From the NCBI GenBank assembly GCA_964607765.1, contig CAZSNT010000143.1:1-26458 (forward strand): a stretch of 26,458 bases of DNA, read 5' to 3'. Positions 1 to 7,478 of this stretch are shown piece after piece (the stretch's first letter is position 1; every line of letters begins with the position of its first letter). The position numbers and the translations under genes are program-made. Source of the DNA: CAZSNT01 sp964607765 (GTDB lineage Bacteria > Verrucomicrobiota > Lentisphaeria > Oligosphaerales > JABHEG01). A model generated the notes under the pieces. That model searched no databases. It had not been told where the DNA came from and saw nothing but the letters and a program-made list of their open reading frames with translations.

Positions 1-106
1 GTGCGGGGGTCGAGTGCAGGGGTCGGGTGCGGGGGTCGGGTGCGGGGGTCGGGTGCGGGGGTCGGGTGTGGGACAGTCGGGTGCGGGGGTCGGGTGCGGG
101 GGTCGG
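1..106 (+). repeat. 13-nt G-rich tandem repeat array
   Basis: Eight head-to-tail copies of the unit GTGCGGGGGTCGG can be read from the first base. Copies 1 and 2 each have one substitution, and the sixth copy (66-80) is a 15-nt variant. The array may continue upstream of the window. The plus strand has closely spaced runs of three to five G with 2-3 nt loops, so it fits a canonical G-quadruplex pattern. It ends about 30 nt before the start codon of the following dehydrogenase gene. Confidence 0.9.
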
Positions 107-135
107 ATGAGGACGAGGGCGGAGTTGGAGGCTGA

Positions 136-1119
136 GTGAACGTGACAGAACCAGTGGTATTTTTCTTCGAGGCGTTTGTGGAGGAAGAGCAGGCGTTGCG
201 CTCGCATCTGCCTGACAGCGTGCGTGCGGAGTTCACCGCGGCGACGATCCAGGAGTATGGTGCCGTGGCGCCTCCTGCACCGTTGATCAGTACCCGGACA
301 CAGTCGGTGATTCCCGTTGACTGGGCGTCCCGGCTCTCCGGGATTCTGACCCGGAGCACCGGGTTCGATCACCTGAGTCGGTACCTGTCGGCAGCCGGGT
401 CGACTTTGCGCTGCGGCTACCTGCCGCTGTACTGCAACCGTTCGGTTGCGGAGCACGCGCTGTTGCTGTGGATGGCGTTGTTGCGTCGGTTACCGCTGCA
501 GCGTTCGCGGTTTGCGCAATTCGAGCGGGACGGGTTGACGGGGCGCGAGTGCTGCGGGCGGACGCTTCTGGTGGTCGGCGTGGGCAACATTGGCAGCGAA
601 GTGGTGCGGATCGGCGAGGGATTGGGGATGCGCGTGCTGGGGGTGGATGTTGTGGAGCGCTGGCCCGATGTGACTTATGTCGGCATCGAGTCCGGCATTG
701 CGGCGGCGGATGTCATTGTCTGCGCCATGAATCTGACGGACTCGAATGCCGGTTACTTCAGCCGGCGCCTCCTGTCCGGCGTGAAGCAAGGTGCAGTGTT
801 CGTGAATGTGGCCCGGGGGGAGTTTTCCGATGCGTCTGTGCTGCTGTCGCTGCTGGACGCGGACGTGCTGGGCGGCGTGGGGTTGGACGTTTACAACAAC
901 GAACCGGAACTGGCGGTGTCTCTGCGCACGGGGTGTGAGAGCGACTCCGCGGAGGTGGCCGCCGCATTGCGTCTGGCGCGGCATCCGCGTGTGATCTGTA
1001 CGCCGCACAATGCCTTCAACACCGAGGAAGCAGTGGCTCGCAAGTCCAGCCAGAGTGTGGAGCAGGTGGTGCACTTCCTGACGCACGGCGAGTTTGCCTG
1101 GGCCGTGCCGGCAGGATGA
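136..1119 (+). CDS. D-isomer-specific 2-hydroxyacid dehydrogenase family protein
   Basis: A 327-residue cytoplasmic NAD(P)-dependent oxidoreductase of the D-2-hydroxyacid dehydrogenase family, which interconverts 2-keto acids and D-2-hydroxy acids. The Rossmann nucleotide-binding motif GVGNIG is at residues 148-153. The three expected catalytic residues are visible: Arg227 in NVARGE, Glu256 in NNEPE and His291 in TPHNAF. The substrate-domain signature TGFDHL is near residue 75, and SVAEHALLLWMALLRRL follows at about 103-119. The GTG start at 136 is preceded by GGAGG at 127-131. The length is normal for the family. The N-terminal 60 residues are not close to any subfamily I can name, so the substrate (3-phosphoglycerate, hydroxypyruvate, pyruvate or other) is open. 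It stands alone on the plus strand and converges with the PP2C gene. Confidence 0.85.
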   Translation: MNVTEPVVFFFEAFVEEEQALRSHLPDSVRAEFTAATIQEYGAVAPPAPLISTRTQSVIPVDWASRLSGILTRSTGFDHLSRYLSAAGSTLRCGYLPLYCNRSVAEHALLLWMALLRRLPLQRSRFAQFERDGLTGRECCGRTLLVVGVGNIGSEVVRIGEGLGMRVLGVDVVERWPDVTYVGIESGIAAADVIVCAMNLTDSNAGYFSRRLLSGVKQGAVFVNVARGEFSDASVLLSLLDADVLGGVGLDVYNNEPELAVSLRTGCESDSAEVAAALRLARHPRVICTPHNAFNTEEAVARKSSQSVEQVVHFLTHGEFAWAVPAG

Positions 1120-1123
1120 AAGC

Positions 1124-1172
1124 CGCTCGCTTGAGCGTCGCTCCGGCTGCCGCCTGACGGCGGTGCTCAGGC
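1124..1172. terminator. Possible bidirectional terminator hairpins between convergent genes
   Basis: The gap between two convergent genes holds several short inverted repeats: CGCTC-GCTT-GAGCG at 1124-1137, CCGCC-TGAC-GGCGG at 1150-1163, and an overlapping GCCTGA/TCAGGC pair at 1152-1172. No T-tract follows in either direction, so factor-independent termination is doubtful. The position after both stop codons is the main support. Confidence 0.3.
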
Positions 1173-1209
1173 TGGGGAAGGGGGATTGGTGCCGCGCTTC
1201 GCGTCCGGC

Positions 1210-1998
1210 TCACGCGCCGTTGATGCTGACTGCCACGACTGTGATGTTGTCCTGGCCGCCGCGCGCGTTGGCCAGCTCGATGAGGCGTTCCGGCACGAGG
1301 CAGAGCTCGGTATTGCGGACCACGGCTTGGATCTCAGCGGCGTCTTCCACCATGCCCGTGAGACCATCCGTTGCCAGTATGAACTTGTCGCCGCGTCGGA
1401 GTCTGACGCTGAGGCGATCCACCCGGACGCTCTTCCGGACGCCCACGGCGCGGGTCAGCACATGGCTGAGCCGGTCACCCAGGAGGCCCGCTTCTCGGGC
1501 GCGGTCGCAGCGTGCCAGGTCCTGCAGCACGGTGTGGTCTTCGCTGAGCTGGTGGATCTCGCCGTTCCTCAAGCGGTACAGTCGGCTGTCTCCCACATGC
1601 GCCATGACCGCCACCGAATCGAGCACCAGGAGCATGGTCAATGTTGTGCCCATGCCAGCGTATTCCGGCTGACTCAATGCGAGTGTAAACACGTGTGCGC
1701 AGGCCGACTGTACTGCCTCGTTGGCGAGGTCGAGCGCCTCCTGGACGTCGTCGTCAGAGCCGTGGCGCAACTGTGTCAGTCGGTCTCCCGTGCCGCGCAG
1801 GTGGTTGACTACGGCGTGAATGGCCTCTCCGGAGGCGATGTCGCCCGCCGCGTGTCCCCCGATTCCGTCGCACACTGCATAGAGCTGCAGCTCATCGTCG
1901 ACGAGGAATGCGTCCTCGTTCAGCCGGCGGCGTCTTCCCGAGTTTGTCTGTCCGAAGGCGATGCTCTTCATGGGTGGTCTGTCCGGGTGCGTGGGCAC
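1210..1998 (-). CDS. PP2C-family (PPM) Ser/Thr protein phosphatase
   Basis: A 262-residue cytoplasmic metal-dependent phosphatase of the bacterial Stp/PrpC type, which removes phosphate from Ser/Thr residues. All core motifs are present in order: NEDAF (27-31), VCDGIGGHAAG (42-52), GTTL (117-120), HVGDSRLYRL (134-143), ATDGLTGM (209-216) and the terminal QDNIT (249-253). The metal-ligand Asp residues 44, 211 and 250 are intact, and no extra domain is fused. The GTG start at 1998 is chosen because AGGAA lies six bases upstream. The alternative ATG at 1971, just before the conserved KSIAFGQ stretch, has no obvious ribosome site. It is the last gene of a minus-strand operon, 83 bp after a receiver-Ser/Thr kinase gene, so it is the natural antagonist of that kinase (inference). 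Confidence 0.93.
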   Translation of the reverse strand: MPTHPDRPPMKSIAFGQTNSGRRRRLNEDAFLVDDELQLYAVCDGIGGHAAGDIASGEAIHAVVNHLRGTGDRLTQLRHGSDDDVQEALDLANEAVQSACAHVFTLALSQPEYAGMGTTLTMLLVLDSVAVMAHVGDSRLYRLRNGEIHQLSEDHTVLQDLARCDRAREAGLLGDRLSHVLTRAVGVRKSVRVDRLSVRLRRGDKFILATDGLTGMVEDAAEIQAVVRNTELCLVPERLIELANARGGQDNITVVAVSINGA

Positions 1999-2081
1999 AC
2001 GACGTTCCTGTTCGTACCGGGGATCAGGGATGCACAGGAACCGTCACTATGCCATGCGGCGCCGCGCAGTTCAAGGCGGGA

Positions 2082-3437
2082 CTAACTCCAGATTTTCGGC
2101 AGGACGTGGGCGAGGAGCCGGTTTCCCAGGGGTTGAGGCTTGGCTCTGGGTTCGTCCTGGAGGAACGCGTCCAGGTCGTGCACGAGCTCGGCTGCTGCCT
2201 GGTAGCGTTTGTCCGGGCGTTTGCGCAGCATCCGGGCGAGGATCTGCTGGAGCGCGAACGGCAGGTCCGGGACGAGCTTGCGCGGTTCGGTGGGCAGCGT
2301 GCGGCGAATGCGGCGTGCCAACTGCGGGACGGTGTCGCCGGTGAAGGGCGGCTGTCCGAGCAGCAGTTCGTAGAACAGTGCGCCGAGAGAGAAGATGTCG
2401 GCCCGTGGGTCGGTGTGTGCGGACACGAATGCCTCGGGTGCCATGTACAGCGGTGTGCCCAGAATTTCGAGCTTGCCTGTCAGCTCGGAGAACGGCTTCC
2501 TGGCGATTCCAAAGTCGGTGATTGTGGGCACGAGTTCCTCGGAGACGAGGATGTTGTCGGGCTTGATATCGCGGTGGCAGACGCCGCCTTGATGGATTGC
2601 TTCCAGCGCATCGGCGAGTTGTCGGACAATGGACACCTTCTGGGCAAACGACAGATCGTCGCGCTTGCCCACGAGATCGCGCAGACGCGTGCCGGTGAGG
2701 TACTCCATGACCATGTACGGGATGCCCTTGGCCTGTGTCTTGCCGAACTCGAAGACCTTCACGATGTTCGGGTGATCGAACCCCGATAGAATCTCGGCTT
2801 CCTGCAGGAAACGCTCGGTCAGCTCCGTGCTGCGATGGTCGGGCAGGCCGGCGGGCCGCAGGATTTTGAGGGCGGCCTGGAAGGACGGCGATGGTCCCGT
2901 TCCATCCTTCTCCACCAGGAAGACGATGCCGGTGTTCCCCTCGCCGAGCGTCCTGACGATGTGGTAGTCGCCCACGACCGTGGGTACTTCCTGGATGGGC
3001 AGCGTTTGGCCGATGGCATCCGTGCCGGGCGTTCCTGCCTCCCTCAGGTTCCGCTGCCTCTCGATGGCAAAGCGCACGGCTCGGGAGATCCGGTTCGCGT
3101 CGACCTCGCCTTTTACCAGATAGTCCTGTGCGCCCTGCTTCACGGCTTCGATGGCCACTGTTTCATCGGCGATACCGGTCAGGACGACCACGGGGAGCTG
3201 CGGCGCGGCGGCGTGGAGACGGCGGAAGGTCTCAATGCCTTCGCTGTCCGGGAGGTTCAGGTCCTGCAGGACCACGTCGGGGCTTTCCCGCAAGAGCTCT
3301 TCGAGGGCGTTGCGCAGGTAGAATACATGGGTGAAGACGAACTCTTCCGGGCACGCCTCGTTGAGGAACTCCATGAGGATGTCGGCGTCGTCCGGGCTGT
3401 CTTCGACCAGCAGGATGTGTGTCGGTTTGGTAGGCAC
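2082..3437 (-). CDS. Receiver domain-Hanks-type Ser/Thr kinase fusion
   Basis: A 451-residue soluble protein joining a two-component receiver to a Ser/Thr protein kinase. The receiver (about 5-125) has the acidic pair E12-D13, phospho-acceptor Asp59 in QDLNLPDS, Thr87 and Lys109 in YLVKG. A helix (about 118-132) links it to the kinase (about 158-425). The kinase shows glycine loop GEGNTG (165-170), ATP-anchoring Lys191, helix-C Glu213, catalytic HRDIKPDN (Asp290), DFG Asp308 and the GTPLYMAPE activation segment. All catalytic residues are intact and it is an RD kinase. There is no membrane segment or PASTA domain, so the receiver probably replaces the usual extracellular sensor. It lies 23 bp after a stand-alone receiver gene and upstream of the PP2C gene. 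Phosphorylation of Asp59 by a histidine kinase, perhaps the one encoded at 3931-5766, may set Ser/Thr kinase activity (inference). Confidence 0.93.
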   Translation of the reverse strand: MPTKPTHILLVEDSPDDADILMEFLNEACPEEFVFTHVFYLRNALEELLRESPDVVLQDLNLPDSEGIETFRRLHAAAPQLPVVVLTGIADETVAIEAVKQGAQDYLVKGEVDANRISRAVRFAIERQRNLREAGTPGTDAIGQTLPIQEVPTVVGDYHIVRTLGEGNTGIVFLVEKDGTGPSPSFQAALKILRPAGLPDHRSTELTERFLQEAEILSGFDHPNIVKVFEFGKTQAKGIPYMVMEYLTGTRLRDLVGKRDDLSFAQKVSIVRQLADALEAIHQGGVCHRDIKPDNILVSEELVPTITDFGIARKPFSELTGKLEILGTPLYMAPEAFVSAHTDPRADIFSLGALFYELLLGQPPFTGDTVPQLARRIRRTLPTEPRKLVPDLPFALQQILARMLRKRPDKRYQAAAELVHDLDAFLQDEPRAKPQPLGNRLLAHVLPKIWS

Positions 3438-3460
3438 TGTTCCGACTTTCGTTCAGCGGC

Positions 3461-3907
3461 TCAGGATCCGGGCAGCGTGGCGACGTGGAACCAGAAGTGC
3501 TCGATTGCCTGGATCAAGCTGGGCCAGCAGTCGAAGTCCACCGGCTTGGTGATGTAGCAGTTTGCGTGCAGGTCGTAGGCTTGCTTGACGTCTTCGCGTG
3601 CATCCGAGGTAGTCAGAACGATGACGGGGATGCGGCGTAACGCCGGGTCGGTTTTTATCTGGGCGAGGATTTCCCGGCCGTCATGGCCTGGCAGGTTGAG
3701 GTCCAGCAGCACCAGTCTTGGGGGCGGGGCGGTGGCATAGGCGTCCTGCTGCCGCAGCCGTGCGAGGGCCTCGGTGGCGTTCTCGGCAATCTCCAGGGGG
3801 ATTGTCAGGTTTGCCTCCCTGGCGGCCTCGAGAGTCAGGTCGATGTCGTCCGGGCCGTCCTCGACAAGGAGGATGTAGTCGGTCGTTTGTTGGGTGGGAT
3901 TGGTCAT
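3461..3907 (-). CDS. Single-domain response regulator (Rcp1-like receiver)
   Basis: A 148-residue protein made only of a receiver domain. Acidic residues E16 and D17, phospho-acceptor Asp69 (LLDLNLPG), Thr99/Thr100 and Lys121 (ITKPV) are all present. The extended loop between beta2 and alpha3 and the aromatic C-terminal helix (IEHFWFHV) are typical of the Rcp1-like regulators that partner phytochrome-type histidine kinases. There is no output domain, so it acts through protein contacts or as a phosphate shuttle or sink. The gene starts 23 bp after the stop of the histidine kinase gene and ends 23 bp before the receiver-Ser/Thr kinase gene, so all are likely co-transcribed. An intermediate role between the two kinases is an attractive inference. 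Confidence 0.93.
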   Translation of the reverse strand: MTNPTQQTTDYILLVEDGPDDIDLTLEAAREANLTIPLEIAENATEALARLRQQDAYATAPPPRLVLLDLNLPGHDGREILAQIKTDPALRRIPVIVLTTSDAREDVKQAYDLHANCYITKPVDFDCWPSLIQAIEHFWFHVATLPGS

Positions 3908-3930
3908 TGGTCACTGTGCGCTGTCGCGTG

Positions 3931-5766
3931 TCATTGGGACAGCGGAGCTGGCCTGTTGTTGGGGTGGTGCGGGCGCTCGGGGGCCGGGCCTGTATTGCGT
4001 TCGGCTTCGGGGGAATCCGGGATGACGAACCAGAAGGTCGCCCCCCCGCCGGGTGTGGAATCGACCCAGATTTCCCCGCCGTGGTGTTCGACGATCCGGC
4101 GACACAGTGCGAGTCCAATGCCTGTTCCGGGATAGTCGCGGATGCTGTGCAGGCGCTGGAATATTCTGAAAACGCGGTCCTGGAATTGCCTGTCGATGCC
4201 GATCCCGTTGTCTTCCACGGCGAACAGCCAGCCATGGTCGGCCTGCAGCTGTTCGGGTGTCCGGGAGCTGCGATCGAGCCGGTACCCGATCTCTTCGATC
4301 CGGGTAGCCGATACTTTGACGTGCGGCGTTGCCTCGCCGCGGAACTTGATGGCGTTGGCGACCAGGTTCTGGAGCAGCTGTTCGAGCAGTGCATCGTCGG
4401 CCGTCACCACGGGCAGGTCGTCCCGATCAATGACTGCTCCACTCTCGGCGATCGCCACCTGCAGGTTCTCGATCACGTCGTCGAGGATTGCGTTGCAGTC
4501 ACAGGCGATGAAGCTCCTGTCCTGGGTGCCGACGCGTGCGTATTCGAGCAGCGCTTTGACCAGGTTCTGCATCCTCTTCCCGGCATCGACTGCGCGGCCG
4601 ATGAAGCGGTCGGCGTCTTCTCCGAGCTGGCCCTTATAGCGGCGATCAAGCAACTGCATGTAGCTGATGATGGCGCGCAACGGCTCCTGCAGGTCGTGGG
4701 AGGTGACGTTGGCGAATTGCTCCAAATCCTGGTTGCTGCGCTCCAGCTCGGTTGCGTACCTGGTGAGTTCTTCCTCAGCCCTTCTGCGTTCGGTGACCTC
4801 CTTCTGGAGCCGGCGATTGGAGCGGCGCAGCTCGGCCGTGCGCGCCTCGACGCGTCGCTCAAGTTCGTCATGGGCACGCCGCAGCTTGAGCTCGGCGCGT
4901 TTTCTCTCCGTCATGTCTGCGTGCACGCAGATGAGCCCGATGACGTCTCCGTCCTCGTCTTTGATGGCGTTGACACGCACGTCCACGGGCACTGCGGCGC
5001 TCGAGGCCGACCGCAAGGTAAGCTCTCCGCTCCAGGCGCCGGCTGTGCTGACCGCTTCGAGGATCTGTTCGGGCGCTCCGGGTTCGGCGTAGAGGCGTGT
5101 TGTTCCACCCATGTCGCCGATCTGCTGGAACGAGTAGCCTGTCAGGTTCGAGAATGCAGCGTTCTGGTAAATGTGATTTCCGAACGCGTCCATGATGCTG
5201 ATCCCGTCACCTGCACTCTCGACCGCTTTGCTCAGCCGCAGCAGGTCTGTCTCGAGCTGCATGCGCTTGGTGATATCGCGGAGGAAGAAACAGAGCAGAT
5301 CGCGTTCTTCCATCTGCAGGATATTGACGGTGACTTCGGCGGGGAACTCCACGGCGTCGCGTCGAATGCAGAAGCACTCGATCAGGGTGAAGCTGCCTTC
5401 GTCGATGTTCTGCAGGATCTGCGTTACGAGCGACTCATCGCCTCCGTCGATGAAATCCGTTACGGGTCTGTCGAGCAGGTCGTCATGCGGGCAGTCCAGC
5501 AGCGCGGCGGCTCGTGCGTTGGCGTCCACGACCGTTCCCTGCAGGTCCGTGATGATGAGTCCATCGTAGATGTTGTCGAGGAGCTGCCGGCTGAGGGTGT
5601 CTCGGCTCAGAAGGCTGCCCACGACGGGCCGGGCTACGAGGGGGGGCGCCTCTTCCTCTTCGCCGCCAAGTTTGATAAAGGCCGCTTCGGCCGCTGTCTT
5701 GCGGAAGGGCAGGGGGATGCGGATTCGGACGGTTTCCGTGGGCACCCGTTTCTCATGGTCGGGCAT
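3931..5766 (-). CDS. PAS-PAS sensor histidine kinase (phytochrome-type kinase core)
   Basis: A 611-residue sensor kinase without transmembrane segments. Two PAS domains are recognisable: PAS1 about 58-165 (DNIYDGLIITD) and PAS2 about 178-290 (ESAGDGISIMD, ending HADMTERKRAE). A long charged coiled coil (about 288-350) follows. The HisKA motif SHDLQEPLRA carries His357. The ATPase domain has N-box NLVANAIKF (Asn471), G1 box EDNGIGI (Asp519) and GTGIGLALCRRIV. The SHDLQEPLR core is the type usually paired with Rcp1-like regulators, which matches the next gene. The ATG at 5766 is chosen; the frame stays open to 5901, but those 45 codons are Arg/Pro-rich and overlap the promoter leader. No haem or flavin ligand can be assigned in the PAS domains. 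First gene of a four-gene operon ending with the PP2C phosphatase. Confidence 0.93.
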   Translation of the reverse strand: MPDHEKRVPTETVRIRIPLPFRKTAAEAAFIKLGGEEEEAPPLVARPVVGSLLSRDTLSRQLLDNIYDGLIITDLQGTVVDANARAAALLDCPHDDLLDRPVTDFIDGGDESLVTQILQNIDEGSFTLIECFCIRRDAVEFPAEVTVNILQMEERDLLCFFLRDITKRMQLETDLLRLSKAVESAGDGISIMDAFGNHIYQNAAFSNLTGYSFQQIGDMGGTTRLYAEPGAPEQILEAVSTAGAWSGELTLRSASSAAVPVDVRVNAIKDEDGDVIGLICVHADMTERKRAELKLRRAHDELERRVEARTAELRRSNRRLQKEVTERRRAEEELTRYATELERSNQDLEQFANVTSHDLQEPLRAIISYMQLLDRRYKGQLGEDADRFIGRAVDAGKRMQNLVKALLEYARVGTQDRSFIACDCNAILDDVIENLQVAIAESGAVIDRDDLPVVTADDALLEQLLQNLVANAIKFRGEATPHVKVSATRIEEIGYRLDRSSRTPEQLQADHGWLFAVEDNGIGIDRQFQDRVFRIFQRLHSIRDYPGTGIGLALCRRIVEHHGGEIWVDSTPGGGATFWFVIPDSPEAERNTGPAPERPHHPNNRPAPLSQ

Positions 5767-5922
5767 GAAGTCATCCGTTGTTTGGCGTGCTGAGCCGCCG
5801 GGTTGGCGGACCGTTGGTTTTTTTTGGAGTGTCGGCGTACGGCTGTGTCCCGGGCAAGTTCGAGGCGCTGTCCGCCGCCTTGCACGGTCGGCAGCGTCCA
5901 CTCACAGCCCGAGCACACCATA

Positions 5923-5951
5923 AGCATAGCAGGAACGCAAAAGCAATGCAA
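5923..5951 (-). promoter_or_regulatory. Sigma70-like promoter for the histidine kinase/PP2C operon
   Basis: Reading the minus strand, TTGCAT (5951-5946) and TATGCT (5928-5923) are 17 nt apart. A TG dinucleotide one base before the -10 makes it an extended -10 promoter. The predicted transcript would start near 5915, about 150 nt upstream of the ATG at 5766. Confidence 0.5.
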
Positions 5952-5973
5952 CGCTTGCTGGCGCCATTCTCGG

Positions 5974-6001
5974 TTGATCTTGTGCTGCACACACATATAT
6001 T
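5974..6001 (+). promoter_or_regulatory. Sigma70-like promoter for the second receiver-Ser/Thr kinase gene
   Basis: TTGATC (5974-5979) and TATATT (5996-6001) are separated by 16 nt on the plus strand, in the AT-richest part of the gap. The start would lie near 6008, about 120 nt before the ATG at 6128. Confidence 0.45.
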
Positions 6002-6127
6002 TGAGTATGCAAAGGGTGGTTTGGGGGGCTTCAGAGAGCTGCCCGCCGGCGGAACGGGAATCCTCTTCCCTCCTCGGTGCTCCCCGGCTCCTCCGCTTGT
6101 GGTCAAATTCACGCGAATGGTCCGCTC

Positions 6128-7471
6128 ATGACCTTTGATTGTTCGACAACCGACGACAGCACGGCCACGTCCTGCGACGAGGCGTCGCGCATCCTGCTTG
6201 TGGAGGACGACCCGCTGATGCGGGAGTTCCTGCGCGAGGTCCTCATCTGCGAAGACTACGTGGTTGACGAGGCCGAGGACGGGACGCGTGCGGCAGAGCT
6301 GTTGGACAGTGACTGGTACGACCTGATACTGACCGATGTGAATCTGCCCGGGATGTCCGGGCTCGAACTGTTTCGGCGATCGTCCGAGGCGTGTCCGCGT
6401 ACGGCGGTGGTTCTGCTCACCGGCCAGCCGGACCTGGGTGACGCAGTTGCCTCGGTCAGGGACGGTGCCTGCGACTACCTGTCCAAGCCGGTGACGGCTG
6501 GCAAACTGGTTGAGTGTGTTTCTGGCGCATTGGAGCGTCAACGCAAGAAGAACGCATCGCGGCTCACTGAGACGGTTGACCTGGACACGACAGCGGTGCC
6601 TGCAGGCGGATGCAGGATCCTGCGCACGCTGGGGCACGGCAACATCGGCACAGTCTTCCTGGCGGAGAAGGGTGAGCAGCTTTATGCGCTGAAGATCCTG
6701 CGCCGGATTCCGGACCGTGGCCATCACGCCAAACGCGTGTTGCGTTTCATCCGCGAAGGTGAGGCCATCTCCCGGCTGGACCATCACGGGATTGTCAAGG
6801 TGCACGAATACGGGTTGGGCCCGGGGCACGACACGCCGTTCATTCTGATGGAATACGTGGAGGGCGAGGCCCTCATGGAGCTGATCGGCACGGACGCGCT
6901 CGCGCTCGACGAGAAGCTGTCGATCATCTCGCAGGTCGCCGACGCGCTGAGTGTGGTGCACGCGAACGGTGTGCTGCATCGCGACATCAAGCCGAGCAAC
7001 GTGCTGGTGACCCCTGAGCGGATTGCGAAGATCACCGACTTCGGCATTGCGCGCCTGGACGACACCAATCTGCTCACCCGTGGCCGCGACCTGGTGGGCT
7101 CACCGGCGTACATGGCTCCGGAGAGTTTCTCGCAGGCGCTGGACAGCGATCATCGCTCCGACATTTTTTCTCTGGGCGTATTGAGCTATCAGCTGCTCAC
7201 CGGGCAGCTGCCTTTTGTATCCCGGACGATTCCCGGTGTAGCGCACGCCATTGCCAAGCACCGTCCGATGGCTCCGCGGCGGATTGACAAGTCCCTTCCG
7301 GAGCCTGTGGAGCGTCTGATCGGGGGGATGCTGCAGAAGGCGCCCGAGGCGCGTTACCAGAACGCGGCTCAGGTCTGTGAGGATGTGGCGCTTGTCAGGT
7401 CCGGGGCGTCGGCTGACGCGCTTGCGGCTTCCCCGGCGTCGCGTTTGTGGGGGCGCCGTCTGTGGGCGTAG
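6128..7471 (+). CDS. Receiver domain-Hanks-type Ser/Thr kinase fusion (second copy)
   Basis: A 447-residue soluble protein with the same architecture as the kinase at 2082-3437. The receiver (about 20-135) has acidic residues E26, D27 and D28, phospho-acceptor Asp70 (LTDVNLPG), Thr98 and Lys120 (SKPVT). The kinase (about 163-420) has glycine loop GHGNIG (169-174), Lys189, Glu210, HRDIKPSN (Asp286), DFG Asp304 and GSPAYMAPE. All key residues are intact. Its receiver is of the NtrC-like LTDVNLPGMSG type, unlike the first copy, so the two fusions probably listen to different phosphodonors. The ATG at 6128 fits the start of the receiver, although no clear ribosome site is seen; an in-frame GTG at 6077 would add 17 residues. 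It is divergent from the operon ending in PP2C and runs convergently to within 7 bp of the histidine kinase at 7479. Confidence 0.92.
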   Translation: MTFDCSTTDDSTATSCDEASRILLVEDDPLMREFLREVLICEDYVVDEAEDGTRAAELLDSDWYDLILTDVNLPGMSGLELFRRSSEACPRTAVVLLTGQPDLGDAVASVRDGACDYLSKPVTAGKLVECVSGALERQRKKNASRLTETVDLDTTAVPAGGCRILRTLGHGNIGTVFLAEKGEQLYALKILRRIPDRGHHAKRVLRFIREGEAISRLDHHGIVKVHEYGLGPGHDTPFILMEYVEGEALMELIGTDALALDEKLSIISQVADALSVVHANGVLHRDIKPSNVLVTPERIAKITDFGIARLDDTNLLTRGRDLVGSPAYMAPESFSQALDSDHRSDIFSLGVLSYQLLTGQLPFVSRTIPGVAHAIAKHRPMAPRRIDKSLPEPVERLIGGMLQKAPEARYQNAAQVCEDVALVRSGASADALAASPASRLWGRRLWA

Positions 7472-7478
7472 CGTCGTC

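Larger units (their letters stand above)
5767..6127. other. Divergent intergenic control region (361 bp)
   Basis: This stretch separates the minus-strand kinase/phosphatase operon from the plus-strand receiver-Ser/Thr kinase gene. It is visibly more AT-rich around 5920-6010 than the coding DNA on either side. It holds one promoter-like element for each direction, listed separately, and leaves leaders of roughly 150 nt (minus) and 120 nt (plus). I see no gene in it. Confidence 0.6.

Noticed and set aside
1..106. The 13-nt array as a CRISPR-like structure
   Set aside because: Copies are directly adjacent with no unique spacers and no cas genes are near.
3718..5793. A 691-codon open frame on the plus strand opposite the PAS-PAS histidine kinase
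   Set aside because: The minus strand encodes intact PAS, HisKA and ATPase motifs. The plus frame has no domain, and long antisense frames are expected from GC-rich third positions.
5767..5901. 45-codon N-terminal extension of the PAS-PAS histidine kinase
   Set aside because: The Arg/Pro-rich extension has no domain content and would place the start codon upstream of or at the predicted transcription start.
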